From positions 620,001 to 684,000 of the forward strand of contig CBDFKK010000008.1 in NCBI GenBank assembly GCA_965248815.1: 64,000 bases of DNA, written 5' to 3'. The stretch comes from CBDFKK01 sp965248815. GTDB lineage: Bacteria; Pseudomonadota; Alphaproteobacteria; SMXP01. Position 1 is the stretch's first letter. Every line of letters begins with the position of its first letter. The translations under genes were made by a program, and so were the position numbers. Positions 27,363-34,423 of the stretch are shown here, in pieces. The notes under the pieces are model-generated. The model saw only the letters and a program-made list of their open reading frames with translations. It was not told the DNA's origin and made no database searches.

Positions 27363-28133
27363 TTAGTTCAAAAACTGCGACACGGTGGCTTCGAACCCTT
27401 CCGCAAACCACATCATCATGGCACTGATTAAAAGCATGAGGATCAGGAAACCCAACACGATGTTAGCCGGAATGGCCACGAAAAAGATCTGAACTTGCGG
27501 CATCAACTTAGACAGCGCCCCGATGGCCAGATAAAAAATCAAGCCGACGGCCATAAACGGCAGCGCCAACTTGACGCCGAGAGCAAAGGATTGCGCCACG
27601 GTGTTGACACCCAATTCGAGAATGTCTGTGAAAGGCAGCGCTTTGCCTGGCGGAAACAAAAAGTAGGAGTCTCGCATCGCCGCCAGCAACATGTGATGCA
27701 AATCCAAGACGAAAATCAGCACGACTCCTAGGAGCGACAGAAAGCTGCCGACGAGTGCGCCTTGAACACCCTGACTGGGGTCGAAATTTTGCGCCATAGC
27801 GAGGCTAGTTTGAAAGGCGATCAGCGTTCCAGCGACCTGAAGCGCGCTCAGCACGAGTCGCACGATGACGCCGATCGTCAGGCCCAAAAGCGCCTCTGCG
27901 CCGACAAAAAAAGCGGCGCTCATCGACGTTTCGGGGATCGCCGGAAAGCTATCCAAGACCAACGGCATGACCAGGAAAGCCACGGCAAGCGCAAACACAA
28001 GACGAACGCGCGTGGGAACATAGGACGAGCTGAATGCCGGAAAAACCATGATCATGGAGCCAAGCCGCGCAAAGATGGCGAGGAAGACAAAGACCTGCTG
28101 GACTAAAAACTCTTGAGCGAATGAAATCGTCAT
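27363..28133 (-). CDS. fliR: Flagellar export protein FliR
   Basis: A 256-residue polytopic membrane protein of the flagellar type III export gate (FliPQR). It has six to eight hydrophobic helices and the family segments VFVFLAIFARLGSMIMVFPAF and FLILMLLISAMMMWFAEGF. The ATG at 28133 (MTISFAQEF) is preferred to one nine codons earlier that would overlap fliQ. It lies 12 bases before flhB and 23 bases after fliQ on the same strand. No lesion was seen. Confidence 0.93.
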   Translation of the reverse strand: MTISFAQEFLVQQVFVFLAIFARLGSMIMVFPAFSSSYVPTRVRLVFALAVAFLVMPLVLDSFPAIPETSMSAAFFVGAEALLGLTIGVIVRLVLSALQVAGTLIAFQTSLAMAQNFDPSQGVQGALVGSFLSLLGVVLIFVLDLHHMLLAAMRDSYFLFPPGKALPFTDILELGVNTVAQSFALGVKLALPFMAVGLIFYLAIGALSKLMPQVQIFFVAIPANIVLGFLILMLLISAMMMWFAEGFEATVSQFLN

Positions 28134-28156
28134 GGAATGAAGCCGGCCGCGCCGCG

Positions 28157-28420
28157 TCACAGCGCCAACATGCGGGCGCTGATGCGCTCCATGAGGGCAC
28201 TCATTGTGAGACCCATGAATGGCATGAGCAGCATGAGCGAGACAAAGATCGCGATAATCTTGGGCACGAATACGATAGTCATTTCTTGAACTTGTGTCAG
28301 TGCCTGCAACAGCGCGATGGCGAGACCCACGCCCAGAGCGATGAGCATTACGGGACCCGAGACTTGCAACAGTACCCAGAGGGCGTCCCGCGTCACATCG
28401 ATCGTCTCGGCACCGGTCAT
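28157..28420 (-). CDS. fliQ: Flagellar export protein FliQ
   Basis: An 87-residue protein with two membrane helices (LWVLLQVSGPVMLIALGVGLAIALLQALTQVQEMTIVFVPKIIAIFVSLMLLMPFMGLTMSAL), the complete FliQ pattern including QALTQIQE-like QALTQVQE. It forms part of the FliPQR export gate. Position between fliE and fliR is conserved. Intact. Confidence 0.95.
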   Translation of the reverse strand: MTGAETIDVTRDALWVLLQVSGPVMLIALGVGLAIALLQALTQVQEMTIVFVPKIIAIFVSLMLLMPFMGLTMSALMERISARMLAL

Positions 28421-28453
28421 CTGGTTTTTCCTTTCTGGAAACGCGATACGCCG

Positions 28454-28774
28454 CTAGATCGGCATGCGCATGATGCTTTCATACGCCTCGATGACTTTGT
28501 CGCGCACGACGATGACAGTTTCGAGGGTCACTTCCGCCGCGGTGATCGCCGTCACCACATCGACCAACTCAGTTTGGTTGGCCAACGACGAAATCATTTG
28601 GTTTTCGCCGGTCTTCCCGATTTCGACCGCGTCATTAATGTAATTGTCCACGAACGTGCCGAAATTCTGACCCGCTGTTTCGGTTTTTGTATCTTTGGCG
28701 CCAGCCGAGTCCTGCGCAATCTTGACAGCGGCCTGGGTATAAGCACGGGACGCGGATAGTGATTCAATCGTCAT
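28454..28774 (-). CDS. fliE: Flagellar hook-basal body protein FliE
   Basis: A 106-residue FliE, the junction between MS ring and rod. The C-terminal half has the family helix ELVDVVTAITAAEVTLETVIVVRDKVIEAYESIMRMPI. The ATG at 28774 follows AAAAGGA at good spacing; an ATG two codons earlier is too close to that site. It lies between flgC and fliQ in the flgB-flgC-fliE-fliQ-fliR-flhB order. Confidence 0.93.
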   Translation of the reverse strand: MTIESLSASRAYTQAAVKIAQDSAGAKDTKTETAGQNFGTFVDNYINDAVEIGKTGENQMISSLANQTELVDVVTAITAAEVTLETVIVVRDKVIEAYESIMRMPI

Positions 28775-28821
28775 GAGCATTCCTTTTCAACAGGAGAGCA
28801 AACGGTGCAGCGGGCAAGGAT

Positions 28822-29235
28822 CTATGAGCGGCGCAACAATTCGAGCGTGCCATTCAGCATCGCACGGGCCGATTGGACCACTTGAAGATTAGCTTCAAAG
28901 CTGCGCTGGGCCTCGCGCATGTCCATGACTTCAACGAGACCGTTGACGTTGGGAAGTTTGACGTAACCCAACTCATCGGCAGCCGGATGGCCGGGGTCGA
29001 AACGTTTGCCGAACGGCGCCTTGTCGGGCAAAGTCTTATCCATCGACACTAAAGGTATACCCAACTCACGATCCACTTCGTTCTTGAATGTTGGCACTTG
29101 GCGCCGATACGGATCCTGCTCAGCGGTTTCCGCCGTCGTGTTCGCGTTCGCTAAGTTTTGCACAATGATACGCATGCGCGACGATTGAGCTCTCATGCCG
29201 GAGGCTGCGAGCATAATTGATTTCAAAACTTGCAT
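28822..29235 (-). CDS. flgC: Flagellar proximal rod protein FlgC
   Basis: A 137-residue rod protein with the N-terminal flagellar motif (MLAASGMRAQSSRMRIIVQNLANANTTAE) and the C-terminal FlgC/FlgG-like helix (LVEVMDMREAQRSFEANLQVVQSARAMLNGTLELLRR). It assembles just above FlgB and FliE. Intact and in operon order. Confidence 0.96.
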   Translation of the reverse strand: MQVLKSIMLAASGMRAQSSRMRIIVQNLANANTTAETAEQDPYRRQVPTFKNEVDRELGIPLVSMDKTLPDKAPFGKRFDPGHPAADELGYVKLPNVNGLVEVMDMREAQRSFEANLQVVQSARAMLNGTLELLRRS

Positions 29236-29286
29236 GGGCGCACTCTCTACTTTCTAACGCTATGATCAGTACAGCAACGAACCGTC

Positions 29287-29694
29287 TTAACGGCCGCTGC
29301 TGATGGCAATTCTGATTAAGTCCATGCTCTTTCGATAAAGACCGATGGCGGACTGATATTCCATTTGAGTTTGAGCGACTTTCATCATTTGTTGTTCGAG
29401 CACAACGGAGTTGCCGTCCTGTGTAGATTCCCACCCGGGAGCCTCTACAGCTTTCATGTCGAGACTTCCGGTCGATCCGCTAATATCAAAATGCGCGGTA
29501 TGGCGTGCACGCGCGGGTAGCTGCGGAGCGCCGGAGGTTACAAAGTCTTGGAACTTGGCTTCGTCGAGATCTTGCGCACGGTATTCCGGCGTATTGGCGT
29601 TGGCGATGTTTTCCGCCAAGACTTGTTGGCGCTGGGTCAGCCACGCAAGCTTAGAGCGAAGCGCGCCTATGACCGGGATGTTGTCGAGATTCAT
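29287..29694 (-). CDS. flgB: Flagellar proximal rod protein FlgB
   Basis: A 135-residue rod protein with the family N-terminus (LAWLTQRQQVLAENIANANTPEYRAQDL) and C-terminal helix (MMKVAQTQMEYQSAIGLYRKSMDLIRIAI). First gene of the minus-strand operon flgB-flgC-fliE-fliQ-fliR-flhB; a perfect CtrA-type box lies 57 bases upstream. Intact. Confidence 0.95.
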   Translation of the reverse strand: MNLDNIPVIGALRSKLAWLTQRQQVLAENIANANTPEYRAQDLDEAKFQDFVTSGAPQLPARARHTAHFDISGSTGSLDMKAVEAPGWESTQDGNSVVLEQQMMKVAQTQMEYQSAIGLYRKSMDLIRIAISSGR

Positions 29695-29750
29695 TCGGGA
29701 AACGACTCAAACTTCTGTTCTACAACGACACGTATTGTGACCGAGTGAGC

Positions 29751-29765
29751 TTAAAACACGTTTAA
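29751..29765. promoter_or_regulatory. CtrA-type box upstream of flgB
   Basis: TTAA-AACACGT-TTAA matches the TTAA-N7-TTAA recognition sequence of CtrA. It lies 57-71 bases before the flgB start, in the divergent space between the flgB and fliO units. The remaining bases of 29695-30061 hold no gene. Confidence 0.65.
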
Positions 29766-29931
29766 ATATTGAATTGAATTTTCGGGTATAGAAATAATCA
29801 TTAACAGGTCTTTATCTTAATAATCCGTATACGGTGGATAGAAACGGCCCGCTTGGGCGCCATTGCGAACGAGTTCGAAGCGCCTGCCCGTTAACAGAAA
29901 AGTAATCATCCTTTTCTCGAAAGCTCGCAAT

Positions 29932-29946
29932 TTAACAGCATTTTAA
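29932..29946. promoter_or_regulatory. CtrA-type box upstream of fliO
   Basis: TTAA-CAGCATT-TTAA, a second exact TTAA-N7-TTAA match in the same divergent space, 116-130 bases before the fliO start. Two exact boxes in 370 bases of an intergenic region is more than expected by chance. Confidence 0.65.
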
Positions 29947-30061
29947 AGATGAGACCGTAGCGTCACTCTTCCGGTCATAAACCGGATCAATCGGCCTCGA
30001 GAAGAATTCTCACGCATGCGAAACACAGTCCCATATTCAAACAAGTTACAGGGCACCTTAG

Positions 30062-30414
30062 ATGGAGTTCGCTGACTATTTGCGCTTTGTCTTTGCGCTC
30101 GTTTCGTGCTCGGCCTCATTGGGATCTGCGCCTTCGCCGCGCGCCGCTTCGGGCTCGTGCCTGGTGCCCCAAAGACGCAAGGGGGTGCGAACCGTCTCAC
30201 CGTTCTTGAGTCCGTTACCGTCGATGCGCGCCGCCGCCTGGTGTTGGTGCGCCGAGACGACAAGGAACATCTAATCTTGATGAGCCCTAACACGGAGGTC
30301 GTCGTCGAGCGCGGCATCAAAGCACAACCGCGCCCCGTCGCAAGCCCCGAAGCTGAGCCCCTTGAGACCACGGGGCTCTTGCGTTTCGCATTGCAAAAAT
30401 ACACACCGTCATAG
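30062..30414 (+). pseudogene. fliO: fliO, flagellar export accessory protein, frameshifted
   Basis: Starts MEFADYLRFVFALV in one frame; from about base 30104 the family sequence (VLGLIGICAFAARRFGLVPG ... RLTVLESVTVDARRRLVLVRRDDKEHLILMSPNTEVVVERGI) continues in another frame to the TAG at 30412-30414. Adding one base in the short T run at 30102-30104 restores a single 117-residue FliO (membrane helix plus LxVLExxxVDARRRLVLVRRDxxEHLIL core). As read, translation continues in the wrong frame and gives no FliO core. FliO assists FliP assembly; fliP follows and is broken too. Confidence 0.83.
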
Positions 30415-30529
30415 AAACAGGTGCCTCCACTAGACGAGAAAGTGGTGCCGCCCCTCAGCGACCTCACACCCAAACAAGGGGCTTGAACCCTTGATCGCAT
30501 TCGCTCCTAACCGCACCGCCCAGTTCGGG

Positions 30530-31264
30530 ATGCTGAGCTTCGTCATATTTGCGCTGCTCCTGATCATGGGTACACCGGCTTTCGGGCAGGACGTTTCCAT
30601 CACGCTCTGAGAGGAAAGCGAAGCGGGCGGCCTCACCGAACGCGTCATTCAATTGGTGCTGCTGATCACAATCCTCAGCTTGACACCATCCATTCTGATT
30701 ATGGTGACATCGTTCGTGCGCATCATCGTTGTGCTGTCGCTCTTGCGCACGACGCTGGGCATTCAACAAAGCCCGCCGAGCACGGTTTTGATCGGCCTCG
30801 CGCTATTTCTCACCGCCTTTGTCATGATGCCCGTGTTCGAGGAGGCCTATGAAGACGGCCTTTTGCCGATGATAAACGACGAGGTGGAACTGTCGGCTGC
30901 GTTCGAAGGAACGGCCGCACCGTTTCATAGGTTCATGATGGGCCAAGTTCGCGAAAAGGACTTAGCTCTGTTTCTCGATCTATCGCGCACGGATGTTCCC
31001 GACACGCCGGAGGCGACGCCGCTGCAGGTGCTGGTCCCGGCATTCATCATTAGCGAGTTGCGCCGCGCCTTCGAGATCGGCTTTTTGTTGTTCATCCCGT
31101 TTCTGGTGATCGATCTCGTGGTCGCGTCCGTGCTCATGTCCATGGGTATGATGATGCTGCCGCCGATCATCATTTCACTGCCCTTTAAGATCATTTTTTT
31201 GGTTTTGGTCGATGGCTGGCATCTGGTCGCGGGCAATTTGGTGCAAAGTTTCGGCGGCAGTTAA
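30530..31264 (+). pseudogene. fliP: fliP, flagellar export gate protein, interrupted by a TGA codon
   Basis: FliP forms the core of the export gate with FliQ and FliR. From the ATG at 30530 the frame gives a signal-like leader (MLSFVIFALLLIMGTPAFGQ) and then DVSITL, a TGA at 30608-30610, and continues in frame with EESEAGGLTERVIQLVLLITILSLTPSILIMVTSFVRIIVVLSLLR and the rest of FliP to 31264. Full length would be 244 residues, normal for FliP. A GGA-to-TGA change would explain the stop. Internal restart is possible downstream, but it would lose the leader and part of the first helix. Confidence 0.87.
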
Positions 31265-31342
31265 CGCTTCTCTCCCGCGCTCATTTCAAAGTTTAAACTT
31301 GTATGAAATCAAGTTTTAAGAGCCTTGCGCGATCATGAGCCT

Positions 31343-31969
31343 ATGCAACGCCTATTAATCACGCCTCTCTTGCTGATGCTGTCGGTCACGCCCCTGTGGG
31401 CCGGCCAGCATCCCGATGTCACCCGCGGGCTCATCGCCGTTCAGTTCGGCCAGAACGAGACCGCCATCGGGCATTTCACGCAAGCGCTCGAGACCGGCAA
31501 TCTGTCGGCGCAAGACGAGCGCGCCGCCTATTACAGCCGAGGCCTCGCTAAGACGCGCCTCGGACAGTACAAAAACTCCCTCGCCGACTTCACGGCGGCG
31601 ATCAAAGTTATGCCAGACGACGGTGTGTCTTATTACAACCGCGGCCGCGCTTACGATCTTATGGGCGAACTCGACAAGGCGATCGAAGATTACGGCGAAG
31701 CCATCCGCTTGCGCCCGGACCTTTGGCGACCGTTCAACAATCGTTGCTACGCCCGCGCGAAACTGGGTGAGTACGAAGAAGGGCAGAAGGACTGCGAACA
31801 AGCGTTGCGCATGGAGCCCGGCGATCCGTACGCCACTCACAGTATGGGCTTTGTCCTCGAAGGCTTAGGCGACACCGACGCCGCCATCGCACACTACCAC
31901 CGCGCCCTGGGTGCCAACCCCCTGCTCAAAGAAGCCCGCGAGGATTTGGCGCGGCTGGGCGCGCTCTGA
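31343..31969 (+). CDS. Exported tetratricopeptide-repeat protein
   Basis: A 208-residue protein with a signal peptide (MQRLLITPLLLMLSVTPLWAG) and about four TPR units (e.g. AAYYSRGLAKTRLGQYKNSLADFTAAIKVMP, VSYYNRGRAYDLMGELDKAIEDYGEAIRLRP, ATHSMGFVLEGLGDTDAAIAHYHRALGANP). TPRs mediate protein contacts; no enzyme domain is present. It stands between fliP and the large TPR gene and might be part of the same functional set. Its 3' end recurs as a decayed copy at 32901-33062. Confidence 0.8.
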   Translation: MQRLLITPLLLMLSVTPLWAGQHPDVTRGLIAVQFGQNETAIGHFTQALETGNLSAQDERAAYYSRGLAKTRLGQYKNSLADFTAAIKVMPDDGVSYYNRGRAYDLMGELDKAIEDYGEAIRLRPDLWRPFNNRCYARAKLGEYEEGQKDCEQALRMEPGDPYATHSMGFVLEGLGDTDAAIAHYHRALGANPLLKEAREDLARLGAL

Positions 31970-32001
31970 CAAAGTCTTAACAACAATCGATTGGATGAGC
32001 G

Positions 32002-32079
32002 CTAATTCACGCTCGTCTCGACGGTGCCGGCATCGCTGACCTGCAGCCGGTTGCGCAGGCGTTCCACTAGCGCGTCGCG
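32002..32079 (-). pseudogene. Fragment copying the 3' end of the large TPR gene
   Basis: On the minus strand this encodes DALVERLRNRLQVSDAGTVETSVN and a stop, closely matching the C-terminus of the large protein at 34424 (EAFMEQLRNRLKVSDAGTPETSVN). The frame closes with a TAG a few codons upstream (complement near 32092). It is a relict, not a gene. Confidence 0.85.
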
Positions 32080-32120
32080 AATCCTTTGCTAAATCATTAT
32101 CTTTGGCAAAAAACCTGGTA

Positions 32121-32156
32121 TACGCCATTGACTTATGTACGCCATTGGCGTATATA
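32121..32156 (+). promoter_or_regulatory. Toxin-antitoxin promoter with operator in the spacer
   Basis: TTGACT (32128-32133) and TATATA (32151-32156) are separated by exactly 17 bases, a strong sigma-70 promoter pattern. Within the spacer, TACGCC-ATT-GGCGTA (32138-32152) is an inverted repeat, and its left half TACGCCATTG occurs again at 32121-32130. This is the expected geometry for autorepression by the downstream HTH antitoxin. Confidence 0.75.
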
Positions 32157-32182
32157 TGGTCATGACTTGGCATTCCATAGTT

Positions 32183-32512
32183 ATGGCTGCGCCCTTTCAA
32201 AGGTTCGCCGCAGCGGAGCTACTTGAAGAAGAGCTGGATCAGCTTTTGGATTCTCTGATGAGGAATCCTAAGCAAGGCCAGATTATTCAGGGCACCGGCG
32301 GCTGCCGAAAAGTGAGAGTTGCCACGGGCGGCAGAGGCAAGAGTGGCGGTGCAAGGGTAATTACTTACTACCATGATCAGGATACGCCGCTTGTACTCTT
32401 AACAGGCTACCCAAAGAGCGAAAAAGATAACCTAACCAATGATGAAAGAAATGCTCTCAAAGCGGCAATTGCCGGATTGAAAGAGTCAGTGAGAAAGAAC
32501 AGAAGAAAGTGA
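32183..32512 (+). CDS. HigB/RelE-like toxin
   Basis: A 109-residue basic protein of the RelE/ParE/HigB superfamily, probably an mRNA endonuclease. Family features are the pattern GTGGCRKVRVATGGRGKSGGARVITYYH, a strand TPLVLLTGYPKSEKDNLTNDERNALKAAI near the C-terminus, and a Lys/Arg-rich tail. The start at 32183 (MAAPFQRF) is assumed; open frame extends to 32135 but would start inside the promoter. The HTH gene follows 4 bases later. Toxin-first order is typical of higBA. Confidence 0.82.
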   Translation: MAAPFQRFAAAELLEEELDQLLDSLMRNPKQGQIIQGTGGCRKVRVATGGRGKSGGARVITYYHDQDTPLVLLTGYPKSEKDNLTNDERNALKAAIAGLKESVRKNRRK

Positions 32513-32516
32513 GTTG

Positions 32517-32876
32517 ATGATGGCAAAAAAAGAATTTTCAACTGTCGCCAAGTCGATCTTGGAAGGCATTGAAGATGCCACCGCCTTCTTTGAAGGCAAA
32601 GAGTCTAAGGCGTTTATTGTCGCAATTGATATTCCTGACGTCGATGCCGCCGAAGTCAGAAAGAAGACGGGCCTGTCGCAAGACTCTTTTTCCAAGCTCA
32701 TTGGAGTTAGTCCCTCGACGCTTCGCAATTGGGAACAAGATCGCAGACAACTAAAAGGACCCGCCAAAACCCTTTTGGCTATCGTCAACGAAAGGCCCAC
32801 GATCGTTCAAGAATTGCTCGGCAATGTCGTCACAAAGAAAAAGCCTAAAAAGAAAAAGATGGCGGCAGCAGAATAG
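32517..32876 (+). CDS. HTH antitoxin (HigA/NadS-like)
   Basis: A 119-residue protein with an XRE-type helix-turn-helix at about residues 50-95 (VRKKTGLSQDSFSKLIGVSPSTLRNWEQDRRQLKGPAKTLLAIV) and a Lys-rich C-terminus (KKKPKKKKM). It should neutralise the toxin and bind the palindrome in the promoter upstream. Two adjacent ATGs (32517, 32520) are both possible starts. Confidence 0.83.
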   Translation: MMAKKEFSTVAKSILEGIEDATAFFEGKESKAFIVAIDIPDVDAAEVRKKTGLSQDSFSKLIGVSPSTLRNWEQDRRQLKGPAKTLLAIVNERPTIVQELLGNVVTKKKPKKKKMAAAE

Positions 32877-32900
32877 ATAACAGCACGAAATCGGCACCAC

Positions 32901-33062
32901 TATTTGCGCCTCGAGCCCGACAATCCCTACGTCACCCACAGCATGGGCTTCGTGCTTAAAGGCCGGGTCGACGCCGCCATCGCTCATTACCGCCGCGCCC
33001 TCGACGGCGATCCCCTGCTCAAAGAAGCCCGCGAGGATCTGGCGCGGCTGGGCGCGCTCTAA
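32901..33062 (+). pseudogene. Decayed copy of the TPR protein 3' end
   Basis: Codes for YLRLEPDNPYVTHSMGFVLK and then GRVDAAIAHYRRALDGDPLL, KEAREDLARLGAL, stop. This matches the last 55 residues of the TPR protein ending at 31969, with a small in-frame deletion. No start or upstream part remains, so it is a relict of duplication. Confidence 0.88.
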
Positions 33063-33163
33063 ATCAGAGTGTCATCACCAGCGTGAAAGCTGGCCGTTAA
33101 CAAGCGCGCCCGTCCTGTGATCCATTAACTTGCATCGGCATTGGAGGTCGAATTTGGCCTTGA

Positions 33164-34360
33164 CTAATTCGGCGCGCCGCCCGCCGGGCGAAAGTCGCCT
33201 ATCTCGCCGTTGCGCAGAGCGACCAAGCGCTCCTTGATTACTTTGTCCTCTGGCCAAAACTTCAAGCTGGTCTCGTAGTCTTCGATGGCTTGGGCGGTCA
33301 GGCCCATCTTTTCGTACGAACGACCGCGGCGGAGGTAGGCAAAAGCCAATCTATCGCTCCTGATCGTTTCCGGCGTGTTCTCTTCGGAACTGACGCTTTC
33401 GATCGCCAGGGACACGTGTTCGACGGCACCTTTGTAGTCTTCCTGTTTGTACCGGACCAAGCTCAGACCCAGGAGACCATCATAGTTTTCGCCGTCTAAG
33501 TCGAGCGAACGTAACGCCAATGTTTCGGCCTCTTCGAGCCGTCCAGCCGCGAACAACGCTTGGCTTTTGGCGCCCAACGCATCGGCGGTCGAGAAGGTTG
33601 AGAATCCGCCGTCCGCGATAATCTTGTCACATGCAGCAATTCGAACTTCCGCAGGATTGTAGAGGCTCATGCATTGTACCGTGCCGTAAATTCCGATCAG
33701 ATATCTTGTGAAACCAACCGAGAAGATAAGTCCAAGCAAGATGGTGCCAGATAAATAGGGCCGGCGCACAAAAAACGGCTTCTCCGTTGTCGGCAAAGCG
33801 GGCGGCGGCATCTCGACGGCGCCTGCCTCTTGCAACCGAAATTCGGCTGCCGAACTCTTTTTCACTCGGATTTGCCATGCGAACACAAGCACGCACAAGC
33901 TGGAGAACAGAAGGCAGAGCACACCCACAGCTATCTGTTCGCCCTGCACAATGACGACCAGACTGACAAAGATGAACAGAATTGAACCGGCTAGGTACGT
34001 GACAAGCAGCGACATCTTTTGCTGCCACGCATGGCGTCGCCGTTCCTCAGCAGCGTTGAGACGATCCGGCGAGATTTCCAAACCAGCAACTTGACGCTTT
34101 TGCAGCAGCCATTCCACCAAGAAGACAGGCGGCGAAAGAAGGAGTAATCCCCTAAAACCGGACGTCAGGTAGATTGCCCAATACAGGAAAAGAACGGTCA
34201 CATACCAGCGCCGCCTTCCTCTGACGATGGCCTCCTTCTTCCTTTCACTGTCGATGAAGTAGTCGCGGCCCCAGGCTCCATAGGGATAGTAGACAATCCG
34301 GCCCGACGGATCGGCTCTGAACAGGATCTCAAGCTCTTTTTTGCGCAGGAACTTCAGCAT
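33164..34360 (-). CDS. Membrane protein with C-terminal TPR repeats
   Basis: A 398-residue protein I cannot assign to a named family. The N-terminal part is cytosolic (MLKFLRKKELEILFRADPSGRIVYYPYG), then four hydrophobic regions follow (about residues 56-88, 120-145, 148-168, 205-225), and the final 150 residues hold TPR-like helices (ADALGAKSQALFAAGRLEEAETLALRSL, RLAFAYLRRGRSYEKMGLTAQAIEDYETSLKFWP). Upstream in-frame codons reach 34393 with a GTG. It lies between the duplicated fragment and the large TPR gene, so it may have arrived with, or been trapped by, that duplication. Confidence 0.7.
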   Translation of the reverse strand: MLKFLRKKELEILFRADPSGRIVYYPYGAWGRDYFIDSERKKEAIVRGRRRWYVTVLFLYWAIYLTSGFRGLLLLSPPVFLVEWLLQKRQVAGLEISPDRLNAAEERRRHAWQQKMSLLVTYLAGSILFIFVSLVVIVQGEQIAVGVLCLLFSSLCVLVFAWQIRVKKSSAAEFRLQEAGAVEMPPPALPTTEKPFFVRRPYLSGTILLGLIFSVGFTRYLIGIYGTVQCMSLYNPAEVRIAACDKIIADGGFSTFSTADALGAKSQALFAAGRLEEAETLALRSLDLDGENYDGLLGLSLVRYKQEDYKGAVEHVSLAIESVSSEENTPETIRSDRLAFAYLRRGRSYEKMGLTAQAIEDYETSLKFWPEDKVIKERLVALRNGEIGDFRPAGGAPN

Positions 34361-34423
34361 CAGTTCGATCTTTGGTCGATACGTCGCGACCACATTCCGA
34401 TAAAAACAAGGTGTCCGACCCCG

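Noticed and set aside
29851..29866. Sigma-54 promoter-like CTTGGGCGCCATTGC upstream of fliO
   Set aside because: The GG and GC doublets are only 8 bases apart; 10 are needed.
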